DNA of 40,455 nucleotides. Origin: Spirochaetaceae bacterium (lineage in GTDB: Bacteria > Spirochaetota > Spirochaetia > WRBN01). Below are positions 26,142 through 33,988 of this stretch, piece by piece. The notes under the pieces are model-generated. The model made no database searches, was not told the DNA's origin, and saw only the letters and a program-made list of their open reading frames with translations. Position 1 is the first letter of the stretch. Each line of letters opens with the position of its first letter. The DNA lies in NCBI GenBank assembly GCA_009784515.1, contig WRBN01000005.1, positions 1-40,455 on the forward strand. Direction: 5' to 3'. The translations under genes were made by a program, and so were the position numbers.

Positions 26142-26159
26142 AGGGGTACCAAAATTTTT
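26123..26159 (+). terminator. Hairpin after cas7, likely terminator or attenuator
   Basis: GGTACTCCTAGT (26123-26134) pairs with ACTAGGGGTACC (26139-26150); the single DNA mismatch is a G-U pair in RNA, giving 12 pairs closed by a GUAA (GNRA) tetraloop. AAAATTTTT follows. This would end or thin out the cas3-cas7 transcript. Confidence 0.65.
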
Positions 26160-26182
26160 GGCTATTAGGTGGTAGATTAAAG

Positions 26183-27805
26183 ATGAATAATATAACAACC
26201 ATTGCCAACTTGCTAACAAATACCATTGCCGTACCTAATTACCAACGAGCCTATGCGTGGCGAGAATGGCGGGACAAAGGGCAGCTTAGCCAGTTTATAG
26301 AAGACCTTGAAGAACACTATAAAGCTATTACTACAGCAGGGCTAACTACTCCTTACCACTTTGGGCATTTTTTATTTGAAAAGAATGAAGATGATAATTT
26401 TTACGTAATTGACGGCCAACAAAGACTGACAACAATTGTTATATTTTTAGCTGCCACTTCAGCTAATTTAAATAATTATAATATTAATCTTAATAAATTT
26501 TCAACCATTGGTTATGATAATCAATTTTTTATTGACTATGTGATGAATAAAACCAAAACAAATAAAGACAATTTACCAACAAAATCATCACAGCGTATAG
26601 CTAATGCCTTTGACTATTTTAACAAAAGATTACCCTACAAAGTACAAGAACATATTGAGGCTCTTGTTGATATAGTTTTAAAAGCAAGCTGTACTACGGC
26701 TCAGTTGGTTCAAAATTCTATGCAGGCTGCTCAAATGTTTATTTTTCAAAATGATAGGGGGCTGAAAGTTACCATTCTAGAAAAAATAAAAGCCCAATTC
26801 ATGCATAAGTTACATCTCTTTGGGAGTGGACAGGCCGCCGAAAACATTAATAAGCTCCAGCAACATTTTGAAAATATCTATAAAGCTCAAGCCATTATTA
26901 ATATAGATGAAGATACCGTTTTGGGGTGGTTTGCCAGAGTTTGGTATGGAAAGCTTACACCTACAATTAATGTTCATGAAGAAATTATGCAAACATTTAA
27001 CAATGAGAAATTTCAGGGAACAAAGGGTGTTGATTTTATCTTAAGGTTTTGTGAACAATTAGAAAAGTGTTTTAATAATTTAATTTATTTTTACAGAGAT
27101 GATAGTTTGAATTTTCCCAATATACGTAGTTTAATCATTTTAGAAGACGAAAGTTATCTCTTTATGCCTTTTATTATTAAAGCCTATAACTTTAATTTAC
27201 CTAAAGCTGACATTGATACTTTGTGCAATAATTTTATGGCTCTTGAAGTACGCAGACGCTTAATAGGCGGTAAAGGCTACTTGCATCAACGTTTAGGTGA
27301 TGTGTTTAATAAGTTTAATGACAACAGTAACGATATAAGCCCTATTACAGACCGAATTGAAGTTTTAAAAACGATGCGAAGCGGTCAAAAAATAGAAATA
27401 AATGAATTTAAAATTGCTGGAGACTATTGGAATAACACCAAAATAAAAGAAGCCTTAGAAGAGTCTGTTGAAGATAAAGAAAAAGTTATTAAATTTATTT
27501 TATGGCAATATGAAACAAATAACGGTGATAAATGTAATTATGATTACGATGAGCTTTCATTAGATTATATTCGTGCTAAACCCGGTAAAAATTATACTAA
27601 ATTTGACTTGTTGGGGAATTATATTTTATTAACTCCTCGAAACACTGTTAAAGGTGACTCTAGTTTTGACAAAAAGAAAAGCAGCTTTATTCATTTAAAG
27701 CAACAACTTGAAATTAGAGACGACCATCAATTAGAGGTGTGGGATAGCGAGGCCATTGAAAAACGCCATAAAAAATTAGTACAATTTGTGCTAGAGAACT
27801 TATAG
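26183..27805 (+). CDS. DUF262-domain protein (GmrSD/SspE-like), HNH part degenerate
   Basis: The 540-residue protein has the DUF262 (GmrS, ParB-like NTPase) motifs VPNYQRAYAW (17-26), DGQQRLTT (77-84) and FQNDRGLKVT (near 192). The C-terminal third looks like a DUF1524 (GmrD HNH) domain: LLGNYILLTPRNT and a conserved FDKKK, ending in the family-like WDSEAIEKRHKKLVQF. The HNH His expected in an EHIxP-type motif is replaced (LDYIRAKP), so DNA cutting through that site is doubtful. Relatives restrict modified phage DNA or sense phosphorothioate. It has its own promoter and sits between cas7 and cas4, an unusual place. Confidence 0.8.
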   Translation: MNNITTIANLLTNTIAVPNYQRAYAWREWRDKGQLSQFIEDLEEHYKAITTAGLTTPYHFGHFLFEKNEDDNFYVIDGQQRLTTIVIFLAATSANLNNYNINLNKFSTIGYDNQFFIDYVMNKTKTNKDNLPTKSSQRIANAFDYFNKRLPYKVQEHIEALVDIVLKASCTTAQLVQNSMQAAQMFIFQNDRGLKVTILEKIKAQFMHKLHLFGSGQAAENINKLQQHFENIYKAQAIINIDEDTVLGWFARVWYGKLTPTINVHEEIMQTFNNEKFQGTKGVDFILRFCEQLEKCFNNLIYFYRDDSLNFPNIRSLIILEDESYLFMPFIIKAYNFNLPKADIDTLCNNFMALEVRRRLIGGKGYLHQRLGDVFNKFNDNSNDISPITDRIEVLKTMRSGQKIEINEFKIAGDYWNNTKIKEALEESVEDKEKVIKFILWQYETNNGDKCNYDYDELSLDYIRAKPGKNYTKFDLLGNYILLTPRNTVKGDSSFDKKKSSFIHLKQQLEIRDDHQLEVWDSEAIEKRHKKLVQFVLENL

Positions 27806-27834
27806 CCCATTTCCATAGGAAGGTAAATTAAAAC

Positions 27835-28200
27835 ATGGCATGGACAAAAGCCCCTGCGGATATGACCGATTGGCTTACCACACAGATGGAGCACTACCCG
27901 CTACAATACCGCCCCATGTTTGGTTACCCTACATGGTTTTACAACGGTAATATGTTTAGCAGCGTGCACGGCGAAAATATTATGCTACGTTTAAAACCCG
28001 CCGACCAAGCGGCCATGATGGAAGCTTTTGATGAGGTGCAGCCCTTTGTGGCCTTAAATGGTAAGGCCATGAAAGATTACGTGATGTTTAGTGCCGATTT
28101 GTTTAGTGAAACACCTGAACTGCAAAAATGGTTTGATAAAGGTTTTGAACATGTAAAAAGTTTGCCGGTTAAAGAGCCGAAGGTTAAAAAATCTAAGTAA
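27835..28200 (+). CDS. TfoX N-terminal domain-like protein
   Basis: The 121-residue protein resembles the stand-alone TfoX_N domain: RPMFGYPTWFYNGNMFSSVH, then NIMLRLKPADQAAM, PFVALNGKAMKDYVMF and a Lys-rich C-terminus. In gammaproteobacteria TfoX controls competence, but lone N-terminal-domain proteins occur widely and their role is unknown. A ribosome-binding site (AGGAAGG) lies before ATG 27835. It is 29 bases after the DUF262 gene and 12 bases before cas4, so all three are likely on one transcript. Confidence 0.7.
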   Translation: MAWTKAPADMTDWLTTQMEHYPLQYRPMFGYPTWFYNGNMFSSVHGENIMLRLKPADQAAMMEAFDEVQPFVALNGKAMKDYVMFSADLFSETPELQKWFDKGFEHVKSLPVKEPKVKKSK

Positions 28201-28212
28201 AATGAGTTAATC

Positions 28213-28902
28213 ATGCACAACACCGACACCTACTTCCTCATCTCTGGCTTGCAACACTTTACCTTTTGCCGCCGCCGCTGGGCCTTAATTTATATAGAGC
28301 AAGTTTGGGCCGACAACGCCCTTACTATACAGGGCGCACTTATGCACGAAAAAGCCCATAACCCGCTTTTAACCGATAAACGAGGTAATGTACTCATTAG
28401 CCGCGAAATGCCCATTATCTCGCATAAGCACCAAATGCAGGGTAACTGCGATATTGTTGAGTTTATAAAAGCCGATGAGGGCGTGCCGCTATTTGGCCGT
28501 GAAGGGCTGTGGCAACCCACACCGATTGAGTATAAAAAAGGCAAAGGCCGAGTAAGCGGAGGGCTTTGCATATCGCATGGCCACGAGGCCGATAGCCGCC
28601 AACTGTGCGCACAGGCGATGTGCCTAGAAGAAATGCTGTGCTGTAAGCCCATCGAAACAGCCTATATTTATTATGGTGAAATTAAACGCCGTGAGCCTGT
28701 AGCCATTACTGTCGAGCTACGGCAAAATGTGGCCAATTTACTGGCCGAAATGCGTAATTACTACGCGCGGGGCTACGTACCCAAAGCCAAACCCGCTAAA
28801 CATTGTGATAACTGCTCGCTAAAAGAGGAATGCCTGCCCAATTTAGCTAAAAGAGAAAGCGTAAAAAGTTATTTAGCGAATATGTTAAGTGATGATGATT
28901 AA
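28213..28902 (+). CDS. cas4: Cas4, adaptation nuclease (type I-C)
   Basis: Cas4 trims new spacers and selects those with the right PAM. The 229-residue protein has an iron-sulfur cluster formed by C19 and C198, C201, C207 (CDNCSLKEEC), and the RecB-type nuclease residues H45, D80 (GNCDIVEF), E106 and K108 (PIEYKKGK), with a QLCAQAMCLEEM helix. Length is normal for stand-alone Cas4. It is separated from cas1 by about 2.4 kb that includes two minus-strand units, unlike the compact cas4-cas1-cas2 order usual in I-C. Confidence 0.95.
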   Translation: MHNTDTYFLISGLQHFTFCRRRWALIYIEQVWADNALTIQGALMHEKAHNPLLTDKRGNVLISREMPIISHKHQMQGNCDIVEFIKADEGVPLFGREGLWQPTPIEYKKGKGRVSGGLCISHGHEADSRQLCAQAMCLEEMLCCKPIETAYIYYGEIKRREPVAITVELRQNVANLLAEMRNYYARGYVPKAKPAKHCDNCSLKEECLPNLAKRESVKSYLANMLSDDD

Positions 28903-28906
28903 AACT

Positions 28907-29140
28907 TTACTTTTGTAAGTAATTTAAATCAATGGTTAAACCTTCAAAGCTGTGTACCTTAATGCTAGCCTCGTTACGGTGTACGCTTTCTACATAAACA
29001 CCATCGTTATTAAGTACAAAGATGTGCACAAAATAGGGGTTACGCACCACCCAATTCTCTTTTACTCCAGCACGCTCATAAGCAGCACGTTTTTTGCCTA
29101 AATCGGTTTTAAGGGTGCTAAAAGAGCCTATCTCTATCAC
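28907..29140 (-). pseudogene. Truncated Uma2-family gene (C-terminal half only)
   Basis: The 77 residues begin VIEIGSFSTLKTDLGKKRAA (from GTG 29140, just after an upstream in-frame stop) and match the second half of the Uma2 fold, including the catalytic Glu and the YERAGVKENWVV segment. The N-terminal half with the other catalytic residues is missing. It runs towards cas4 on the opposite strand, with stops only 4 bases apart. Together with the remnant at 12160 it is one of two decayed Uma2 copies, both broken near the same IEIGS motif. Confidence 0.8.
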
Positions 29141-29239
29141 CCTGTTATATCAAGTAAACCATCATTTATTCCGTAAAGGCTTTTTGTTACCTTCTCAATA
29201 ATTTTTTCTTGTGCTTTCTATCTTCATATAAAAAGGCTC

Positions 29240-29350
29240 ATGCCTTGCGCAAAAAAAGCTATAAGGCCATGCATGGTGAAGAGGAAACCTAAAAAGGTTT
29301 TAAAAGCCACAAAGAAAGCACTCTTTTTAGAAGAGTGCCTTAGTAATTAA
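29240..29350 (+). CDS. Possible very small basic protein (36 residues)
   Basis: A frame from ATG 29240 to TAA 29350 encodes a Lys/Arg-rich peptide (MVKRKPKKVLKATKKALF in its middle). It has AAAGG shortly upstream, but part of it is the hairpin at 29318-29338 that probably terminates the lipoprotein transcript. It may be chance. Otherwise the 253 bases between the Uma2 remnant and the lipoprotein gene hold nothing I can name. Confidence 0.2.
   Translation: MPCAKKAIRPCMVKRKPKKVLKATKKALFLEECLSN
29318..29338 (-). terminator. Terminator of the lipoprotein gene
   Basis: GCACTCTT (29318-29325) pairs with AAGAGTGC (29331-29338); on the minus strand a T-rich stretch (TTTCTTTG) follows. It lies about 55 bases after the lipoprotein stop. 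Confidence 0.55.
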
Positions 29351-29393
29351 ATAAAATAGAGCTGTTTTAACCTTTGCTAAATGTAATCACCTT

Positions 29394-30068
29394 TTATTCA
29401 AGCAAAGAAATCATAAACAAAGCATACTGAAACCATTCCATTGCATCTTCATCCGTCATGTAGCTTGTATCACCATCTATATTTACATACTCCCAGCCAT
29501 TTCCTAAAGCTGTCAATACTCCTTGGTCTCCCCCCATATCGCCATTTATCGGGTCATCTGCCGTCCAGCTAATAATATTGCCATCTTCATCTTTTCTTTC
29601 AAAGCCAAAATACCTATCTCCCATAACAACTTTAGTTAAATTGGCATCATCAACCCTATTGCCGGCTTCATCAAGTATGTCTCTATCAAAATAAAACTCT
29701 AGCCATGCTCTAAATTCGTGCCAACCATCAGCGTAGCCATCAAAATATTCGGGTGGTAGCGTTTCCATTTCGCCAGTAAATCTTGCACGGCCGGTATCTA
29801 CAAATAAGGCAGTAGTATCATCTTGCCCAACCCAAAACCTATCGGGCACATCGGCAAAGTTTACCCTGCTATCATCATTTCGCATTAAAAAAGCACGCGC
29901 CGTAACTTCGTTATCAAAACGTTCAATAATAGCGGCCCGCATAGCTAAAGCGCGTGCGCTTAAACCATTGGTTTCTTCGGCCCCATTGCTATTCCTGTTA
30001 AGATTGCAGGCCACCGCTAAAGCTGCAAATATGGCTGCAATTAGCCAAACCATTTTGTTTTTAACCAT
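29394..30068 (-). CDS. Putative lipoprotein
   Basis: The 224-residue protein begins with a signal peptide ending in a lipobox (LAVAC, Cys 21), so it should be lipid-anchored at the envelope. The mature part is acidic and rich in Asp and aromatic residues (for example YADGWHEFRAWLEFYFDRDI). I recognise no family. A ribosome-binding site (GGAGAG) precedes the ATG. It lies inside the cas locus, opposite in direction, and has no clear link to CRISPR function. Confidence 0.65.
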   Translation of the reverse strand: MVKNKMVWLIAAIFAALAVACNLNRNSNGAEETNGLSARALAMRAAIIERFDNEVTARAFLMRNDDSRVNFADVPDRFWVGQDDTTALFVDTGRARFTGEMETLPPEYFDGYADGWHEFRAWLEFYFDRDILDEAGNRVDDANLTKVVMGDRYFGFERKDEDGNIISWTADDPINGDMGGDQGVLTALGNGWEYVNIDGDTSYMTDEDAMEWFQYALFMISLLE

Positions 30069-30120
30069 TTTTCTCTCCTTTTATGGCTATTTAATTTTGG
30101 CTAATCACTAAAGAAAAGAT

Positions 30121-30168
30121 TCTTAGCAGCTATGCTGCTAAGATGCAATAGGCTAGCCTATTTTTTTT
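30121..30168 (+). other. Two consecutive hairpins upstream of uma2
   Basis: TCTTAGCAGC (30121-30130) pairs with GCTGCTAAGA (30134-30143) around TAT. The self-complementary AATAGGCTAGCCTATT (30147-30162) follows and runs into eight T's. The second looks like a terminator on the plus strand that insulates the following promoter, or part of the control region of the divergent lipoprotein gene. Confidence 0.5.
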
Positions 30169-30201
30169 CAATTTTTTCAGAAAATAACCTGCTCATTTTA
30201 T

Positions 30202-30230
30202 TTGCCATGCCCTTTAACTTGTGGTATACT
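30202..30230 (+). promoter_or_regulatory. Promoter of the uma2-uma2-cas1 unit (leaderless)
   Basis: TTGCCA (30202-30207) and TATACT (30225-30230) are 17 bases apart. The ATG at 30237 comes 6 bases after the -10 box, so transcription should begin at or next to the start codon. Confidence 0.7.
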
Positions 30231-30236
30231 AAAGCC

Positions 30237-30791
30237 ATGAGCAATATCCCCCTTAACAAATACCTTACTTTAACCGACTATTTTAACCTACTTCTTGATG
30301 AACGCGGCAAACAGGAGCTTATAGATGGTATACTCACCATGTCTCCCTCTCCTAGCAGTAATCATGCCCGAATGGTGCGGCATTTAACAAAGTACCTTAT
30401 TAATTATTTTGATGATAAAACCTGTGAATTTTTTGCCGACCACGATGTTCAGCTCTTTCAAGATGAGCCGCTTATTTACCGCCCCGACTTATTAGTTGTA
30501 TGCGACCGCAGCAAAATTACCGAACAGCAAATATTAGGGGCTCCCGATTTTATTGTGGAAGTTGGTTCACCGTCCACCCTTAACAGAGATTTAACCAAAA
30601 AACGCACCGATTACGAACGCGCAGGCGTTGCCGAATATTGGGTAATGGTTAGCCCAGTGCTGGTTTATACATACTGCCTCAATGCTGATGGAAAATTTGA
30701 AGAGACCGTACACCGTAACCCCAAAAGCATAAAAGTGCATAGCTTTGATGAACTTGTTATCGATTTTAGCCGCTTACAACAAGGAATGTAA
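30237..30791 (+). CDS. Uma2-family protein 1 (PD-(D/E)XK nuclease fold)
   Basis: From ATG 30237 the protein is 184 residues. It has the family residues E27 (QELIDG), D84 (YRPDLLVV), E108 (FIVEVGSP) and a Lys pair (121-122) in DLTKKRTDYERAGV, i.e. an intact putative nuclease site. Uma2 (DUF820) proteins have the restriction-nuclease fold but their cellular role is mostly unknown. I prefer 30237 over 30132 because the upstream part is promoter DNA and the sibling protein starts with the same MS(N/S)IPLNKY. Three bases before the next gene; probably one operon with it and cas1. Confidence 0.8.
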   Translation: MSNIPLNKYLTLTDYFNLLLDERGKQELIDGILTMSPSPSSNHARMVRHLTKYLINYFDDKTCEFFADHDVQLFQDEPLIYRPDLLVVCDRSKITEQQILGAPDFIVEVGSPSTLNRDLTKKRTDYERAGVAEYWVMVSPVLVYTYCLNADGKFEETVHRNPKSIKVHSFDELVIDFSRLQQGM

Positions 30792-30794
30792 CCC

Positions 30795-31355
30795 ATGAGC
30801 AGCATACCTCTTAACAAATACTTTACTTTGCAAGATTATTTTAGCTTACCTTATAAAGGCAATGAAGAGCCGCGTTTTGAGCTAATTGATGGAATAATGA
30901 TGATGTCGCCATCGCCCAGTAATAAACATCAGCAAATTATGCTTAATTTAACTAGGCAGTTGGCCAATTTTTTTGATGATAAAGCTTGCCAAGTTTTTTT
31001 TGAATTTGATGTCAAACTCTTCCCTCGCAAAGCCACTGTTTATTGCCCAGATTTGATTGTGGTATGCAACTCAAACCAAATTACCGAGCAATATATAGAT
31101 GGCCCGCCTAACTTTATCATCGAGGTAGGCTCACCCGGCACCCTTCATAAAGATTTAACCAAAAAACGCACCGACTACGAACGCGCAGGAGTAAACGAAT
31201 ATTGGGTAGTTGATGGCGTTTATCGTGTTTATACCTATCTGCTTAATGAAAATAATAAATATGATGAAATTATTTACGAAAAACAAAAAGAAATACCTGT
31301 TAAAAGCTTTACAGGCTTAACTATTAGCTTTGAACGCCTACAAAAAATGCTATAA
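30795..31355 (+). CDS. Uma2-family protein 2 (PD-(D/E)XK nuclease fold)
   Basis: This 186-residue protein is a clear paralogue of the preceding one (same MSSIPLNKYF start and DLTKKRTDYERAGV segment). The putative site is complete: E29 (FELIDG), D86 (YCPDLIVV), E110 (FIIEVGSP) and K123/K124. It carries a few residues (NEEPRF) near position 24 that copy 1 lacks. The stop is 3 bases from cas1, so translation is likely coupled. Whether the pair helps adaptation or simply rides in the operon cannot be told from sequence. Confidence 0.8.
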   Translation: MSSIPLNKYFTLQDYFSLPYKGNEEPRFELIDGIMMMSPSPSNKHQQIMLNLTRQLANFFDDKACQVFFEFDVKLFPRKATVYCPDLIVVCNSNQITEQYIDGPPNFIIEVGSPGTLHKDLTKKRTDYERAGVNEYWVVDGVYRVYTYLLNENNKYDEIIYEKQKEIPVKSFTGLTISFERLQKML

Positions 31356-31358
31356 AAA

Positions 31359-32396
31359 ATGAAAAAACTTTTAAATACCCTTTATGTTAATCAACCCGAT
31401 GTCTACCTATCATTAGATGGGGAAAACATTGTCTTTTTAGGGGTAAATAATGTCGAAGTAAATCCTCGCCGCCCGCTGCACTTATTTGAAGGCATTGTGA
31501 GCTTTGGTTACCGCGGTGTAAGCCCAGCCCTTATGGGCAAATGCGTCGAAATGGGCATTAGCCTCAGCTTTTGTAAGCCTAGTGGCCGTTTTTTAGCCGA
31601 AGTTAGCGGCGAGGTGCGTGGTAATGTGCTCCTAAGGCGCAAACATTACCGCATAGCCGATGATGTAGAGCAAAGTTTAAGTTTAGCTAAAGTTATTACC
31701 GCAGCCAAAATAACCAATAGCCGTTGGGTGTTAGAACGAGCCACTCGCGACCATGCCCTGCAAGTTGATGGTGAAAAAATTACTAGGGCCATTACCAGCT
31801 TAAAAAAGGCTAAAGATGATGCCCTAAAGAGCCTAACCCACGAAGAACTGATGGGTATAGAGGGCAAAGCTGCCAGCAGCTACTTTTGGGCCTTTGATGA
31901 ACTTATCTTACATAGTAAAGAACATTTTTATTTTAAAGAGCGCACTAAACGCCCACCAATGGATAACGTTAATGCCCTACTCTCCTTTGTTTACAGCTTA
32001 CTTACCAAAGAGATAGCCTCTGCTTTAATTGCGGTGGGATTAGACCCTTTTGTAGGTTTTATCCATAAAGAACGGCCGGGCCGCCACTCGCTGGCCCTTG
32101 ATTTAATTGAGGAGTTACGCGCCCCAGTAGCCGATAGATTTGTACTTACCCTCATTAATACTCGCCGTGTAAATGCCAAAGGCTTTACGCAAAAAGAAAA
32201 CGGTGCTGTGATGATGGACGAAAATACTCGTAAAACCTTTTTAACCGCTTGGCAAGAGCATAAAAAAGAACAGCTTACCCACCCTTATTTAAAGGAAAAA
32301 ATTAGCTGGGGCTTGGTGCCCCATGCACAGGCTCAACTACTGGCTAGCTATTTACGCGGCGACCTTGATGGTTACCCGCCGTTTTTGTGGAAATGA
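31359..32396 (+). CDS. cas1: Cas1, spacer integrase (type I-C)
   Basis: Cas1 with Cas2 inserts new spacers at the leader end of the array. The 345-residue protein has the metal-binding residues E168 (MGIEGKAASSYF), H236 (VGFIHKERPGRHSLA) and E251 (DLIEELRAP). The N-terminus (LLNTLYVNQPDVYLSLDGEN) is typical of I-C Cas1. It has no strong ribosome-binding site and probably depends on coupling to the uma2 gene 3 bases upstream. cas2 is 1.6 kb away. Confidence 0.97.
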   Translation: MKKLLNTLYVNQPDVYLSLDGENIVFLGVNNVEVNPRRPLHLFEGIVSFGYRGVSPALMGKCVEMGISLSFCKPSGRFLAEVSGEVRGNVLLRRKHYRIADDVEQSLSLAKVITAAKITNSRWVLERATRDHALQVDGEKITRAITSLKKAKDDALKSLTHEELMGIEGKAASSYFWAFDELILHSKEHFYFKERTKRPPMDNVNALLSFVYSLLTKEIASALIAVGLDPFVGFIHKERPGRHSLALDLIEELRAPVADRFVLTLINTRRVNAKGFTQKENGAVMMDENTRKTFLTAWQEHKKEQLTHPYLKEKISWGLVPHAQAQLLASYLRGDLDGYPPFLWK

Positions 32397-32426
32397 TAGG
32401 TTACTTTAAACAACACTTTACTAAGG

Positions 32427-32455
32427 TTGACGAAATTTCTCACTTATGTTACACT
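32427..32455 (+). promoter_or_regulatory. Promoter of the DUF2130 gene
   Basis: TTGACG (32427-32432) and TACACT (32450-32455) are 17 bases apart; a ribosome-binding site AGGAG lies before ATG 32519. Confidence 0.65.
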
Positions 32456-32518
32456 CTTAAATATAAGAGGTTTTGGTGTCTTTAAAGCATCAAAGCTCAA
32501 AACTATTAGGAGTAAAAT

Positions 32519-33835
32519 ATGAATGAAATGATAATTAACTGCCCAAAATGTAACCAAACATTTAACTTGTTAGAGCAAACGACCATTGATGGCCATGTAA
32601 AGCAAGAAATTGATAAAGCTCTACAAGCTGCAAAAAACTCTTTTGATAAAGAATTAGAAACAGCTAAAAAATTAGTTACGGAAACCACGACAAATTTGTT
32701 AAAAGACGAACTACATGAAAAAGACAGGTTAGTGTTAGAGCTAAATGTTAAGCTAACTCAAATTAAAGAAGAAAAAGAAAATGCTATAAAATTGGCCATA
32801 GAAGAGACAAAAAATTTATCGAAAGATGAGCTAAGTAGCAAAACTCTAGAAATAGAGAAAATAAAGGCTGCAAATGATAAATCTATATCAGAGCTTCAGG
32901 CTAAAATTGACTTATTTGAAAGAGACAAAAAGTTAGAAATTTCTCAAATAATAAGTGAAGAACAAGAAAAACATACAGACCTAAAGGTTAAAATTGCCGA
33001 ACAAAATACAAAATTTGCAGAGATGGAGAGTAACTATAAAGGCATTATTGCATATAAAGATAAGGAGATTGAACGTGTGGAAAAGATGAAAAAATCATTA
33101 TCAACTAAAGCTTTAGGTGAATCTTTAGAGATATATTGTCAAAATGAATTTAATAAAATTTGCTCTTCGGCTTTCCCTAATGCTTTTTTTCAATAAAGAT
33201 AACGATGCCAGTAGCGGCAGTAAGGGAGATTTTATCTTTCGTTACCCTGCAGAGGGCGTTGAATCTATTTCCATCATGTTTGAATGTAAGCATGAAAGCG
33301 AAGATACTGCCGTAAAACAAAAAAACGAAAGTTTTTTAGCAAAACTAGATAAAGACCGTAACAAGGAAAAATGTGAGTATTCAATTTTAGTCTCTACCCT
33401 TGAAGCTGATAATGATTTATATAATCAAGGCATAGTTGATGTTTCCTACCTCTATCCTAAAATGTATGTTATTAGGCCGCAGTTTTTATCCTCATGATTA
33501 CCATGCTTAAAAATGCAGCTGAGAAATCTTATGAAGCCAAAAAAGAATTAGCTATAGCTAGAGAGCAGAATATAGATATTACGAATTTTGTAAATAATGT
33601 AGCTAATTTTAGAAGTAGTTTTTTCCAAACAATGGAATATGCAAATAACAAACGTGAAGAAGCTATCACGCAAATTGATAACGCTATTAGAGGTCTTGAA
33701 AATGCAAAGGAAGCATTAAGGATATTCAATGGGCATTTTAATACAATGGATAATAAATTGGAAAAATTTACTGTTGAGCGATTAATTAAGAATAATCCAA
33801 CAATGATAGAATTGTTTAATAAGCTAGAAGAATAG
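32519..33835 (+). pseudogene. DUF2130-family gene broken by two frameshifts
   Basis: Three consecutive frames together make one DUF2130 protein of about 430 residues: an N-terminal zinc-like CPKCNQTF, a long coiled coil, the conserved LGESLEIYCQNEF, then (second frame) DNDASSGSKGDFIFRY and FECKHESEDTA with a PD-(D/E)XK-like look, and (third frame, from about 33490) a helical C-terminus starting MITMLKNAAEKS. The first break is at a run of seven T's (33184-33190), where one T fewer restores AFFNKDND. The second is at five T's (33483-33487), where one T more restores PQFFILMITML. Either the gene is dead, is read by slippage, or the homopolymers are sequencing errors. Confidence 0.8.
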
Positions 33836-33880
33836 CTCGATAATTATTATAGATTTTCTTATTTTTATTGTACTTTTTAG

Positions 33881-33886
33881 TATACT
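33881..33886 (+). promoter_or_regulatory. -10 box ahead of the miniature CRISPR unit
   Basis: TATACT (33881-33886) ends one base before the first diverged repeat. The -35 region is weak (T-rich, TTCTTA near 33856). Transcription would start inside the 5' end of the repeat. Confidence 0.45.
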
Positions 33887-33887
33887 T

Positions 33888-33984
33888 GTCGTGCTTTTAC
33901 CAGCACGTGAATTGAAACAGTAATGTGTTTTTTAAAATGCAATGAATTATATCGTCCCTCTATCGAGGGGCGTGAATTAAGTTC
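33888..33984 (+). CRISPR. Miniature CRISPR unit with two diverged repeats and one 35-base spacer
   Basis: The first diverged repeat (33888-33918, 31 bases) begins GTCGTGCT, has the stem GTGCT/AGCAC, and ends with the array's exact 3' tag GTGAATTGAAAC. A 35-base spacer (33919-33953) follows, the usual length of the main array. The second diverged repeat (33954-33984) begins GTCCCTC, has the stem CCCTC/GAGGG, and ends GTGAATTAAG. Both keep a hairpin although the stem bases differ completely from the main repeat. The unit lies between the DUF2130 gene and cas2, its end 4 bases from the cas2 -35 box. Confidence 0.75.
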
Positions 33985-33988
33985 TTAC

